Assembly: GCA_965275915.1 (NCBI GenBank)
Contig: CBDHYI010000006.1
Coordinates: 806,001-870,000, forward strand
From: JBDWFY01 sp965275915
Lineage (GTDB): Bacteria > Pseudomonadota > Alphaproteobacteria > Rhizobiales > Stappiaceae
DNA: 64,000 nt
Reading direction: 5' to 3'
Under the pieces are notes generated by a model, which was given only the letters and a program-made list of their open reading frames with translations, did no database searches and had not been told where the DNA came from. Positions within the stretch are counted from its first letter, which is position 1, and each line of letters begins with the position of its first letter. Positions 16,569 to 24,434 of the stretch are shown piece by piece. A program made the translations under genes and the position numbers.

Positions 16569-16624
16569 GGCAAGTTCTCCTAGAGAGTTGGCGTCTGCCC
16601 GCTCACCCCCTTCCAAAAGGGTGA

Positions 16625-16740
16625 TCGGACGCACACAGGTTGGAAGACCGCGCTCTAGGACACGGCGAGCCCGAAGGCTCCCCACATGCGCCCGACCATA
16701 GGAGTCCGGATATGGGTGTCCGGATACGAAAAAACGCGCA
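16625..16740 (-). ncRNA. C4-like antisense RNA leader
   Basis: The minus-strand sequence holds the signature elements of phage C4 antisense RNAs (P1/P7 C4, P4 CI-type): a TATCCGGACACCC / ATATCCGGAC segment, then TCGGGCGCATGTGGGGAGCC, a GAGCC-TTCG-GGCTC tetraloop hairpin (16671-16684), then CGGTCTTCCAACCTGTGTGCG. CTTCCAA in the RNA (16640-16646) is complementary to TTGGAAG just upstream of the next gene (16610-16616) and also to a copy at 16784-16790. GCGTC (16628-16632) matches GACGC at 16591-16595. Family recalled from pattern, not searched. Confidence 0.7.
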
Positions 16741-16861
16741 CGAAATGGCGTTCGGCGCGTCGGGCGCCTAGAGCATAGAGAGGCTTCCAATCCCCACTTC
16801 GCCCGTTTTCGACGAAGCGCACACAGGATGCGCGCATTCGGCAACTCTGTCAAGAAAGCCG

Positions 16862-17758
16862 TCATGCGACGCACTCCCCTTCGTCCGCCTGGCAGAGATA
16901 GCCGGCATCGGAGAAAATCCAGTCCGATTGCTTTTCGACGAATTCGCGCATCTCACGGCGGCTGTAGCGTTTCGAGAACTGCGCCCCGGCACCGGTCGTC
17001 GCTGTTTTGATGGCGCCAGATTCTTCTTGCTCCCACCAAGACGCGCGCTCGGGATATTCTCTTGTGAATGCCGCAATGTTGGCTTCAGATTTGAGAAAGC
17101 AGCCGTCACAATTCCCGAGCCAACACTTTCCATTATGGTTCGGCAACCGCAAATCGAACGGCTGCCGCTTCCAAAAATCCGCGACATGCCGTTTTGTGAC
17201 GCCGGCATCAAACAGCGGAGTCCAAACCGTCCAACGGTCTTTGGGTGGTGGTTTCATGACGCGGGATGGTTCATCCGCCCGGAAGCCAACGCAGTTGATC
17301 CAGTGTTCCCAACCCAAACTCATCAGATATCGCTTGGCCGTTCTGATCTTGAGTTCGATGGTGCAGAATCTGGCTTGCTGATTGGGTAGGTAGCCGCGCT
17401 TTTGAATGAGCGCGCTAAATGGCTCGCCGTTTCGGCTGGCGCTGTTGTGGTTGACGGTTTCAAAGAAAGGCTCTTCAGCTCGATATTCCAGCCAGATGAC
17501 ATCAACGTCCCACCGTCGCCCGACTTCTGCGACAAAATCCAACGCTTCGGACATCTCACGTCCGGTATTCTGAAACGTAACGATGACACGATCCGGCAGG
17601 CCGCCATTGGCTTCAAGGATTTGGTGCAGCATGAACCCTGATGTGCGACCGCCAGAAAACGCAATCTGGATGTTGCCGTCAGGAAACAGAAATGGACTTA
17701 AGGCGGTTTCCCCCGACCGCATCCGACCACGAACGATGTTGGTATCGTGATGCGTCAC
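16862..17758 (-). CDS. Phosphoadenosine phosphosulfate reductase-family protein
   Basis: 298 residues from a GTG at 17758 overlapping the methyltransferase stop (GTGA). The adenine-nucleotide PP-loop is IQIAFSGGRTSGFML, followed by VIVTFQNTGREMSEALDFV, both typical. Cysteines in ARFCTIELK and CWLGNCDGCFLKS could hold an Fe-S cluster, as in DndC or PAPS reductase relatives. Phages often carry this family; a role in nucleic-acid modification is suspected rather than sulfate reduction. Overlap with a DNA methyltransferase gene suggests joint DNA modification. Confidence 0.78.
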   Translation of the reverse strand: MTHHDTNIVRGRMRSGETALSPFLFPDGNIQIAFSGGRTSGFMLHQILEANGGLPDRVIVTFQNTGREMSEALDFVAEVGRRWDVDVIWLEYRAEEPFFETVNHNSASRNGEPFSALIQKRGYLPNQQARFCTIELKIRTAKRYLMSLGWEHWINCVGFRADEPSRVMKPPPKDRWTVWTPLFDAGVTKRHVADFWKRQPFDLRLPNHNGKCWLGNCDGCFLKSEANIAAFTREYPERASWWEQEESGAIKTATTGAGAQFSKRYSRREMREFVEKQSDWIFSDAGYLCQADEGECVA

Positions 17759-19296
17759 GCCGCTATCTCCAATTCGCTCATGTAGTTGCAGTTTGCCGCG
17801 ACCAGGGCGCGGGCGATCGGCGGGCAAACGGAATTGCCGCAGAGCCGCACCTGGGCTGTTTTCGTGAGTTTCGATCCGTCCGGCCGGTGATCGATCTGGT
17901 AGGTTTCGGGGAAGCCCTGGGCGCGGAACATCTCGCGTGCCGTGAGCATGCGCATGCCGATATCGACAATCGTGTAAGGCTCGCCGCCAATCTCGACGGT
18001 GACGACTGAAAACCGGTCTTTGACGGTGAGCGTGTGCATCGGCTCAGCGGCGTCTTGCCCCTCGCCTGTGCCGTAATATTTGGACAAAAACGCACATACC
18101 GTCGCCGCGTGAGTGCCGCCGGCCGTTACCGTTTCCAATGGCTGGTCAACGGCACGGTCGCGGCGATCTGACCCGCGCATGGACAGCATATGCGCCGCGA
18201 CAAGCTGTTGCTGTGAGCCACGCGAAACGATGGTCGAAAGCGGTTCAGCCATGGCGCGCGCAGTAACACCGGTGTTGTGTTGCGCCAGAAATGCCGTAAC
18301 CAGGGCAGACTTGCCACCACCGCCTGCTGTTATGGCTCCCGATGGATCATCAAGCGAATGGCCGATACTCCCTGAGAACTGCCGAGAGACGAAAGGCGTC
18401 AAGAGCGCATGACCACCACCTTTTGGGTTGGCGGTAATCGTCTGCATAGGGGACCTGAGGTCTACTGTTCCGTTTGGATTGCTGGCATTCTGCACCTGCA
18501 CAATGAACGGCAAGGCCGCATCCAACACATACTTTTTCACACCGCGCGCAATCCGGGCCATCGTGTTGAAAGCCAAAGGCCGAATGACGCCGAGCACCCT
18601 TCCCTCTTCCTTGGTCAAAAAAATCGAAGGGCATGGCAGGGACCAATCGATGATCTCCGCTGCGCTCCGCCATGGTTGCAACTGCCCGGAAATCACAGCT
18701 TCGGAGCCGACCGGCCCGTGCGTCGGTTCCGGCCAAACAATCGGCACGTTGTCGCGCCGTGCAATCAGGAACAGGCGCTTGCGGATCGTCGGAGCCCCAT
18801 AGTCACAGGCCCGCAGTTCCCGCCATTCAACGCAATAGCCCTGGCGCCGCAGTGTGGCGACCCATTTCTTGAAGGTTTTCCCTTTCCGGTCAGCGCATGG
18901 CTTGCCATCCAGACCAACCGGCCCCCAATCCTGAAATTCTTCGACATTCTCGAGAATGATCACACGCGGCCGCGCTCGTTTCGCCCAACTGACCACAACC
19001 CATGCCAGATCGCGGATGTTCCGCTTGACCGGTCGGCCGCCTTTCGCTTTGGAAAAGTGTTTGCAGTCCGGTGATGCCCACAGCAGCCCGACAGGGTTGC
19101 GGCCGACGACATCCATCGGATCGACCTTGTAGATGTTTTTGGACAGATGAACGGTTTCTGGATGGTTCGCCGCGTGCATGGCAAGCGCGTCGTCATCATG
19201 GTTGATGGCATAATCAGGATGACGCCCCAGCGCTTCAAAAATGCCCTGACTGGCGCCCCCGCCGCCGGCAAAACTGTCGATAATCAGCTCCGGCAT
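17755..19296 (-). CDS. DNA (cytosine-5) methyltransferase
   Basis: 513 residues. Motif I is IIDSFAGGGGASQGI near residue 5. The catalytic motif IV is WASPDCKHFSKAKGGRP, a phage-type PDC variant of the usual PPC loop. ENVEEF is motif VI, and the C-terminal QVRLCGNSVCPPIARALVAAN is motif X. It would methylate cytosine in an unknown target to protect phage DNA from host restriction. No cognate restriction enzyme lies next to it, so it is an orphan phage methylase. Confidence 0.92.
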   Translation of the reverse strand: MPELIIDSFAGGGGASQGIFEALGRHPDYAINHDDDALAMHAANHPETVHLSKNIYKVDPMDVVGRNPVGLLWASPDCKHFSKAKGGRPVKRNIRDLAWVVVSWAKRARPRVIILENVEEFQDWGPVGLDGKPCADRKGKTFKKWVATLRRQGYCVEWRELRACDYGAPTIRKRLFLIARRDNVPIVWPEPTHGPVGSEAVISGQLQPWRSAAEIIDWSLPCPSIFLTKEEGRVLGVIRPLAFNTMARIARGVKKYVLDAALPFIVQVQNASNPNGTVDLRSPMQTITANPKGGGHALLTPFVSRQFSGSIGHSLDDPSGAITAGGGGKSALVTAFLAQHNTGVTARAMAEPLSTIVSRGSQQQLVAAHMLSMRGSDRRDRAVDQPLETVTAGGTHAATVCAFLSKYYGTGEGQDAAEPMHTLTVKDRFSVVTVEIGGEPYTIVDIGMRMLTAREMFRAQGFPETYQIDHRPDGSKLTKTAQVRLCGNSVCPPIARALVAANCNYMSELEIAA

Positions 19297-19363
19297 GGCC
19301 GCGCCTCCCCCTCGACATTTTTCGAAAAATCCCGCCTAATCAGTCCTTTGGGGAGACGCGAAA

Positions 19364-19675
19364 ATGGAAGATCATGAAAAGCGTTACGAGGATCTGTTGG
19401 CCGAAGTCGAAGGGCGGTTTGCTGCGATTGAGGCGATGATCGCCCATCTTGTCTGGGACATCGCCCTGTCACACCCCGATCCGTCCGATGCGATCGAGGC
19501 CTACATGGCGCCGCTGCGCGCCAGGGTCGAAGACTTGGAAACATCAAGCGAAGGCAAGCCGGAAACCCGAAAGCTGTTCGCGCACTCGATCGATCGCCTG
19601 GGCGAGGTACTGGAAGACTGGCTGGAACAAAAAGCGCTCGACGAGGCCACGCCACCGGACGGCGCTCCGCACTGA
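19364..19675 (+). CDS. Small coiled-coil phage protein on the opposite strand
   Basis: 103 residues beginning MEDHEKRYEDLLAEVEGRFA, with GGGGAGAC upstream of the ATG. It is acidic and mostly helical. No family recognised. With the next gene it forms a two-gene plus-strand insert in an otherwise minus-strand operon, the layout of a moron acquired for lysogeny or exclusion functions. Confidence 0.6.
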   Translation: MEDHEKRYEDLLAEVEGRFAAIEAMIAHLVWDIALSHPDPSDAIEAYMAPLRARVEDLETSSEGKPETRKLFAHSIDRLGEVLEDWLEQKALDEATPPDGAPH

Positions 19676-19742
19676 GTGTTCTTTGATCAGAACGGAGACC
19701 AAATGACAAAGCCACCAAGGCGGGTTTGTCGGGGAAAAATGT

Positions 19743-20456
19743 ATGAAATCTAACCGCTACTTGTCGGACTTGCTTGCGTTCAGCGCTTGCGGTCTGTTTT
19801 TCGGGTTCATCTTCGGTGTATTGACCGGAACTGCCCCAGAGGCGCGTGCGACTGAACTGAAAGAGTGGATCGCGGCTCTGAGTCCGGTTCTGGGTGCAGC
19901 AATCGCGCTCTACGCCGCCCGAATTGCCTGGATCGGCATCCAGGGACAAATCCGCGAAGCGAGAAAGCTTGAAAAAGAGAAACGTGTCAGAGAAGAAATA
20001 ACAACTCTGATGGTTTTGGCAAACAGATTGAACACGCTGGCTGACTGGCTCGATCGTGATTTGGGAATTACAGAAACGGAGTTTGAGCAGAACGAGCTCA
20101 CAACCGAAGACTACCTGCGCATGCCGGCCCACATGGGTTTGATTGCGTGCCTGCACGACGAAATGTCCAGATACAGAGTTGTTCTTTTGACAAACCCTGG
20201 GCAGAGGAATCCAACAAACCTGTGGTACGCAGCTACTTCGGCCCACACCATGCAAATCGTCATGCTTCAAATAATTGCGATGTTTAAGTTTGACCCGGAT
20301 TTCCGTGACGAATTTGTTGAGGGTCGTCGAAAACTCTCTAGGACTATTCTCAAAGACCAGCTCCGCGATCGTACAGATAAGGATCCATTTGCCACCGTGT
20401 TCAGATCGGGACAGCTCGACGGATTCGTCTCCAACATTGAACAAGACCCCGTTTAG
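19743..20456 (+). CDS. Phage-encoded inner-membrane protein
   Basis: 237 residues with two N-terminal membrane helices (about 8-28, FSACGLFFGFIFGVL, and 42-66, WIAALSPVLGAAIALY), then a charged helical cytoplasmic domain with RIAWIGIQGQIREARKLEKEK. This pattern (two helices plus a cytosolic coiled coil) resembles small membrane proteins found near defence genes, but no family is certain. It converges on the adenine methylase gene with two bases between stops. A superinfection-exclusion role is possible and unproven. Confidence 0.65.
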   Translation: MKSNRYLSDLLAFSACGLFFGFIFGVLTGTAPEARATELKEWIAALSPVLGAAIALYAARIAWIGIQGQIREARKLEKEKRVREEITTLMVLANRLNTLADWLDRDLGITETEFEQNELTTEDYLRMPAHMGLIACLHDEMSRYRVVLLTNPGQRNPTNLWYAATSAHTMQIVMLQIIAMFKFDPDFRDEFVEGRRKLSRTILKDQLRDRTDKDPFATVFRSGQLDGFVSNIEQDPV

Positions 20457-20458
20457 CA

Positions 20459-21244
20459 TCACCCTTCCCCTTCCAGCGGCAACGGTTCTGCTTTCCAGTC
20501 GATGAAATCGGTGATGTTTGCCTGCGGCCGCGCCACGGCTTCACGACAGCGCTTGACCGCCATGTCGAAATACTCTTCTTCGACCTCGATGCCGATGAAC
20601 CGGCGGCCCGATTGCATCGCTGCAACACCGGTTGTTCCTGACCCGACAAACGGGTCGATCACCAGCGCACCCGGATCTGTTGAGTTGCGAATATAGAATT
20701 CCATCAGATGTTCCGGCTTTTCAGTCGGATGTTTCGTGATGTCTTTATGGTGAGCGGAAATCAGCTGTTTGGCGCTGCAGTCGTTCAACGCCCGCGCCCT
20801 GCCTTTGTAGAGGTACAGCGTGAATTCCAGCACCTTCATGTACCAGCGGTTCGCTGTTGCAGCTTTCTTGTTCCAGGCAAGAACGTTGTGAAACCTGAGC
20901 CCTGCCCTGATGGCTTCCATTCCCGCCTCGATCAGATTGCTGGCGTCCGACATCACATAGATTTCGGCATCATCAAGCGTGACCTGGTCCACCAGCTCCA
21001 TGATTTCACGCCAGGTGATGTCGCAGGTGACCACGCGGCCATCATTCTTGTAATTCGCGCACCATCCGCCACGCATAGGAGTATGTTTGTCAGTTCGAAA
21101 CCCAACACCGCCGGAGCTGAGTAGATAGGGAACATCGCCGCAAAACATGTCGGCGCGCGGCAGATGTCCGACCATGTCGCGCGCATCGGCGAGATACAGC
21201 GCGCAATCCGGGCCGATTTGCTCCATGCGGCGATAGGAAGCCAT
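20459..21244 (-). CDS. DNA N6-adenine/N4-cytosine methyltransferase
   Basis: 261 residues from the ATG at 21244 (MASYRRMEQIG), which overlaps the previous stop. Motif IV appears as CGDVPYLLSSGG, DVPY in place of DPPY. Motif I near the C-terminus is VIDPFVGSGTTGVAAM, and KPEHLMEFYI precedes it. The order IV then I marks the beta class, which includes CcrM (GANTC). Target unknown. A GcrA-like protein two genes upstream suggests interplay with methylation-dependent transcription. Confidence 0.85.
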   Translation of the reverse strand: MASYRRMEQIGPDCALYLADARDMVGHLPRADMFCGDVPYLLSSGGVGFRTDKHTPMRGGWCANYKNDGRVVTCDITWREIMELVDQVTLDDAEIYVMSDASNLIEAGMEAIRAGLRFHNVLAWNKKAATANRWYMKVLEFTLYLYKGRARALNDCSAKQLISAHHKDITKHPTEKPEHLMEFYIRNSTDPGALVIDPFVGSGTTGVAAMQSGRRFIGIEVEEEYFDMAVKRCREAVARPQANITDFIDWKAEPLPLEGEG

Positions 21245-21552
21245 CAATCGCACCCTGTCTCATCATGGAGATGGTGCATGTATTTCGCCTTTTTGCCGAG
21301 CCCGTCATCAAACACAGTTTCCGCAAAATCGACGTCGCCGCATGCCTTCAAATGACTTGCGACGCGAAAAAAATCCTCAATCTCTTCACCGAGCGCACAG
21401 CCATTATGAACCTTGGTGACAGGATGACAGCTTCCATATCCGTGCCTCAGGATCTTGCCGACTGCCTTAACAACTTCGCCCGCCTCTTCGGCCAGCATTG
21501 AAAGCCGTTCCACCTCCGCAGGTGTCAGTTCATTGAAGGGTTTTTCAGCCAT
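21244..21552 (-). CDS. MazG-like nucleotide pyrophosphohydrolase
   Basis: 102 residues from the ATG at 21552, which overlaps the upstream stop. MLAEEAGEVVKAVGKILRHG and ALGEEIEDFFRVASHL give the two helices with the EExxE and ExxD-like metal ligands of the MazG/dUTPase-like fold. Such phage enzymes hydrolyse noncanonical nucleotides or alarmones. Metal residues look intact. It is embedded in a chain of one-base overlapping genes. Confidence 0.7.
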   Translation of the reverse strand: MAEKPFNELTPAEVERLSMLAEEAGEVVKAVGKILRHGYGSCHPVTKVHNGCALGEEIEDFFRVASHLKACGDVDFAETVFDDGLGKKAKYMHHLHDETGCD

Positions 21553-21965
21553 CAATCCCCATCCTCCGTCCTGTGCACCATCGCCGCATGCTTCGCGCAA
21601 AAGGGCGCGCCGTCCCGTGTTGGTTCGCCGCAATATCGTTTCTGATTGAGAGTCACCCGCGCATTGCCCCATAGCGGATAGCGGCAATGGTGTTTGGTCA
21701 GGTCCTGAAAGGTGATCCCTGTTGCGGGCTCCGTCGGCGGCACAAAAATGCGCACAGGTCGAGTTGACCTGTTCTGCCGTCGCCGACCGTCAACAAGCGG
21801 TATGCGGTAGCGGCGGCAACCGGTCACAACGGTGGCACGCGTGACCTTCAGGCGATTGGCAATCTCGGCCGCCGTCAGCTTTTCCGTTTCCGCCAGCTGA
21901 CGCAAAAGAAGCACCTTGAATTCCTGAGGCAGACGCCGCCATAAGCTCCGCTTCTTCTTAACCAT
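21552..21965 (-). CDS. GcrA-family cell-cycle regulator homologue
   Basis: 137 residues. The N-terminus has a helix-turn-helix (LTAAEIANRLKVTRATVVTGC). The C-terminus has the GcrA signature: HHCRYPLWGNARVT, YCGEPTRDGAPFCAKHAAM. GcrA is the alphaproteobacterial sigma-70 cofactor that activates promoters carrying methylated GANTC. A phage copy beside an adenine methylase could redirect host transcription or time phage genes to host DNA methylation state. Confidence 0.82.
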   Translation of the reverse strand: MVKKKRSLWRRLPQEFKVLLLRQLAETEKLTAAEIANRLKVTRATVVTGCRRYRIPLVDGRRRQNRSTRPVRIFVPPTEPATGITFQDLTKHHCRYPLWGNARVTLNQKRYCGEPTRDGAPFCAKHAAMVHRTEDGD

Positions 21966-22497
21966 GCGCCGCCCTCCCCGCGTCGTGTTTCACAGGGGTT
22001 TCCCGTGAAGCGGCTGGAAGCCGGACGAACAGGGTTTCGTCCAGGTCCGCGCGGGCGCGGATCAGCACATAGGTGTCGGCGTCGAGCCGTTCGCCGTTGC
22101 GCGCCTTGCGAACCGTTGACCGGGAAACGCCGATGCGCGCAGCGGCCTCATGTTGGGTCAGGTCGCGGCCATCCATCCAGTCCGCAAAGGCGTAGCCGAA
22201 GGCCGTCCAGTCGATCGCGTTCGGCCTGTTGCCGTCGCGCAGTTCGGACACGCGGCTGACATTCCGGCCGATCGATTGCGCATGCGTCAGGATCATATGG
22301 CGCACGGCTGTGTGGTCGCGCATCCCGAGAAAATGCGCGATGTCGGCCTGCGAATACTGCGTCTCTGTATAGAATCGATAGGCCGCTTCATTGCGCGGTC
22401 TGCACAGCGACTTGAACCGCTTGCCGGTCTGCAGCTCTTCCCGTCCGACATCGTGCTTGGCGGCGACCTGGGCCAGGATTCTGGTCACGTCACTCAT
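21958..22497 (-). CDS. DnaA domain IV / XRE helix-turn-helix fusion protein
   Basis: 179 residues from the ATG at 22497 (ATGA overlap with the upstream stop). Residues about 30-75 (AAYRFYTETQYSQADIAHFL and GMRDHTAVRHMILT) match DnaA domain IV, which reads DnaA boxes. Residues about 110-155 (LTQHEAAARIGVSRSTVRKARNG) form a second HTH of XRE type. It lacks the AAA domain, so it cannot be an initiator alone. It could block or recruit at host or phage DnaA boxes. Confidence 0.78.
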   Translation of the reverse strand: MSDVTRILAQVAAKHDVGREELQTGKRFKSLCRPRNEAAYRFYTETQYSQADIAHFLGMRDHTAVRHMILTHAQSIGRNVSRVSELRDGNRPNAIDWTAFGYAFADWMDGRDLTQHEAAARIGVSRSTVRKARNGERLDADTYVLIRARADLDETLFVRLPAASRETPVKHDAGRAAHG

Positions 22498-22748
22498 GCC
22501 GCGACCCGCCGTTCCAGCTCTTGCAGCCTCTTCGCAGCGCCTTCGATCTGATGCAGAGTCAGGCCATTCCAAAGTGCGAGTTTCTCAAATTCGTCAGCAA
22601 AAATCGGACGGCCGTCCAACAGTGTCTTGACGGTCGCAGGCGAAACTCCGGCAGCGCGGGCAACCCGGCTGGGCGACAGCGCTTCATGCTGTTTTTTCGC
22701 CTTCGTAAAAAGCCTCAAAACGCGAAACTGATGCGATGACACATTCAT
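22494..22748 (-). CDS. Small helix-turn-helix protein
   Basis: 84 residues. LSPSRVARAAGVSPATVKTLLDG is a clear XRE/LacI-type helix-turn-helix; the C-terminus is a charged helix. It begins the overlapping early minus-strand gene chain that includes the DnaA-IV fusion and GcrA homologue, so it may be a Cro-like or replication regulator. Target sites were not identified. Confidence 0.65.
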   Translation of the reverse strand: MNVSSHQFRVLRLFTKAKKQHEALSPSRVARAAGVSPATVKTLLDGRPIFADEFEKLALWNGLTLHQIEGAAKRLQELERRVAA

Positions 22749-22917
22749 GAAACGATCCTTCCGGACTGAAACAGGTGCCCGTCTCTACGGGCTGTCACGT
22801 CCATCATTCTCAGACGTTGCAGCCGCAGTCCCGTCGTGCGGCTCGACCTACTAGGGAAGCTCGACCGGCCGGTGTCCGTATCGTGCCGGCGTCAACGCCG
22901 CCCGTTCGCTTGGGATT

Positions 22918-23115
22918 TCAGTCCTGATACAGCTTCGCCCGCACCGCGCAGTCTTTGGCTTCCAACAGTTTGCGCAGGGCAACGGTGCGCTCCGGATTGC
23001 GCGGCAACGTTTCGACCAAACCCTTTGCCAACAGTCCAAAAGCCTCGCTCACTTCCTGCAGATGAGGCGGCAGATGCGCATGCTCAAAAAACTGCAAAAT
23101 CGGTTCTTTCTGCAT
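22918..23115 (-). CDS. Small helical phage protein, candidate Acb2-like anti-CBASS sponge
   Basis: 65 residues: FFEHAHLPPHLQEVSEAF, then LPRNPERTVALRKLLEAKDC. This HLPxxLQxVS...ERTVALRKLLEAKDxAVRA pattern recurs in small early proteins of many unrelated phages. It resembles, in size and helical hairpin layout, the Acb2/Tad1-hairpin proteins that sequester cyclic nucleotides of CBASS. I am sure of a conserved phage family, but only moderately of the Acb2 link. A GAGG ribosome site lies 12 bases upstream of the ATG. Confidence 0.6.
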   Translation of the reverse strand: MQKEPILQFFEHAHLPPHLQEVSEAFGLLAKGLVETLPRNPERTVALRKLLEAKDCAVRAKLYQD

Positions 23116-23320
23116 CGCGATACGTGTCCTCTTTCAAAAAAACGGGCGGCGAGCGACCACTGCTCCACCCACGCAAAATTCAAAAAAACCGGGCCGGAGA
23201 GCCGACGGTGCAGCGTACCGGCTCCCAGACCCGGTCAACCGGTTCGGGAGGCGGTGAACCGGCCTTTCTCGCGGGGATACGAGAAAACTCTTACTCGACT
23301 TTTTCGCGAATTTCTGATCA

Positions 23321-23351
23321 ACTGCCCGCCATTGATGCGGGAGTGTTTTTT
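23321..23351 (+). terminator. Terminator-like hairpin that includes the ribosome site of the VasI-like gene
   Basis: ACT-g-CCCGC pairs with GCGGG-AGT (loop CATTGAT), followed by GTTTTTT and then the ATG at 23353. The 3' stem arm contains GGGAG, the only good ribosome binding site of the gene. The element therefore looks like an intrinsic terminator fused to a start site and could act as an attenuator or translational switch. Confidence 0.6.
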
Positions 23352-23352
23352 G

Positions 23353-23925
23353 ATGAAATTTCTTGTGGTTTGCGCTGCAATTCTGATGATCTGGGCACTT
23401 TTTAGTATCGTCGCTGAAGATAATGCGCCTCACAAAACAGCTAGCCGCGAAACAGTCCGGAAGAAGCCGACCGTTGTTCCAAAACCTGTCTGGCGCACGT
23501 CGAAATACACGTCCAAGATCGACGACTCCACAAACGTCTACATCACGCGCAAGGCCGTCTACCCGGTTCTCAATCGCCGCAGCAAGTTGATCCGGCCCGA
23601 AATAGCAATCGCATGCCGCGAAAACAAAACCAGCCTCTGGATTGATTTTGACGGTGAATTCATGGCCGATCTCGACCACGGCACGATCACCTACCGCATC
23701 GACAAGAACAAAGCCCGCCGGCGAGCGTTTCGAGAGTCCAATGACCATTCCGCCCTTGGTCTCTGGAACGGCGGAACATCCATTCCGTTCATCAAAGAAC
23801 TGATGGCCGGCAAAGATTTGGTAATCCGGGCCACGCCGCACAGCGAAAGCGAATTGGAAGTCGAATTCGATATCAGCGAACTTGATCAAACGATCAAACC
23901 GCTGCGACAAGCGTGTAATTGGTAA
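23353..23925 (+). CDS. VasI/TagO-like envelope protein encoded by the prophage
   Basis: 190 residues from the ATG at 23353. Residues 1-24 (MKFLVVCAAILMIWALFSIV) form a signal peptide or membrane anchor. The body has WRTSKYTSKIDDSTNVYITR, a hydrophobic-strand SLWIDFDGEFM, YRIDKNKA and a terminal CNW, the pattern of VasI (type VI-associated) domains found also in lone phage proteins. Plus-strand placement within a minus-strand operon marks it as a moron. Periplasmic location is predicted; its activity is unknown. Confidence 0.68.
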   Translation: MKFLVVCAAILMIWALFSIVAEDNAPHKTASRETVRKKPTVVPKPVWRTSKYTSKIDDSTNVYITRKAVYPVLNRRSKLIRPEIAIACRENKTSLWIDFDGEFMADLDHGTITYRIDKNKARRRAFRESNDHSALGLWNGGTSIPFIKELMAGKDLVIRATPHSESELEVEFDISELDQTIKPLRQACNW

Positions 23926-23939
23926 AGGCACTGGCAGGG

Positions 23940-24434
23940 TCATCCTCCAGCCCCGACGATCTGGACGTGATTCCCGGCTTTGATGTCGGACAGCGTCTTG
24001 CGAATGTCGGTACGCGCGCGCTCGTCATCTGCCAGGCACCGCTCAATCAAATCGGCCTCCGTTGGCGTAATCTTCATGTCAGCCAGGGCATCGACGATCC
24101 GCTGCGTGGTTTCTGACTGGGAGGCATGCAACGCGGAAACCAGATCCATGAACGGCGAAGCCCCCTGCCCCGCATCGCCGCTTTCCGACAGTCGCCGTCC
24201 ATGGAACCGGGCCATCACTTTCGTGACTGCCGGAATGCCGCACTCCGTTTCGAGCGCGATAACCGCTGCAAGATTGATTAAGTCCGCATGATCTCCCACC
24301 TGCCAGCGCGACAGCGTGGACCTCGACAGGCCTGTGATCTGCTTGGCTCTGTCAAGCCCGCCGACAAACATCACCAGATCGCGCGTGGCCGACTTGATCG
24401 CGTGAAAATGAGCATCGTCGAGCGACTTGGTCAT
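23940..24434 (-). CDS. Phage transcription regulator (CII-like position)
   Basis: 164 residues. GGLDRAKQITGLSRSTLSRWQVGDHADLINL is a clear helix-turn-helix near residues 25-55, with a helical C-terminus (TEADLIERCLADDERARTDI). The start overlaps the stop of the next upstream gene by four bases, so both are expressed from the leftward switch promoter. Position equals lambda cII/cro region genes. No proteolysis motif seen. Confidence 0.7.
   Translation of the reverse strand: MTKSLDDAHFHAIKSATRDLVMFVGGLDRAKQITGLSRSTLSRWQVGDHADLINLAAVIALETECGIPAVTKVMARFHGRRLSESGDAGQGASPFMDLVSALHASQSETTQRIVDALADMKITPTEADLIERCLADDERARTDIRKTLSDIKAGNHVQIVGAGG

Noticed and set aside
16569..16874. The 85-residue gene extended to a 187-residue protein starting at 16874
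   Set aside because: The upstream part coincides with the C4-like RNA and reads as low-complexity Arg-rich peptide; the AGGAGA site supports the start at 16568. The long form remains a weaker alternative because its ATG overlaps the preceding stop.
23134..23943. Minus-strand frame of 269 codons opposite the VasI-like gene
   Set aside because: The plus strand has a signal peptide, a ribosome site and a VasI-like pattern; the minus frame has none of these.
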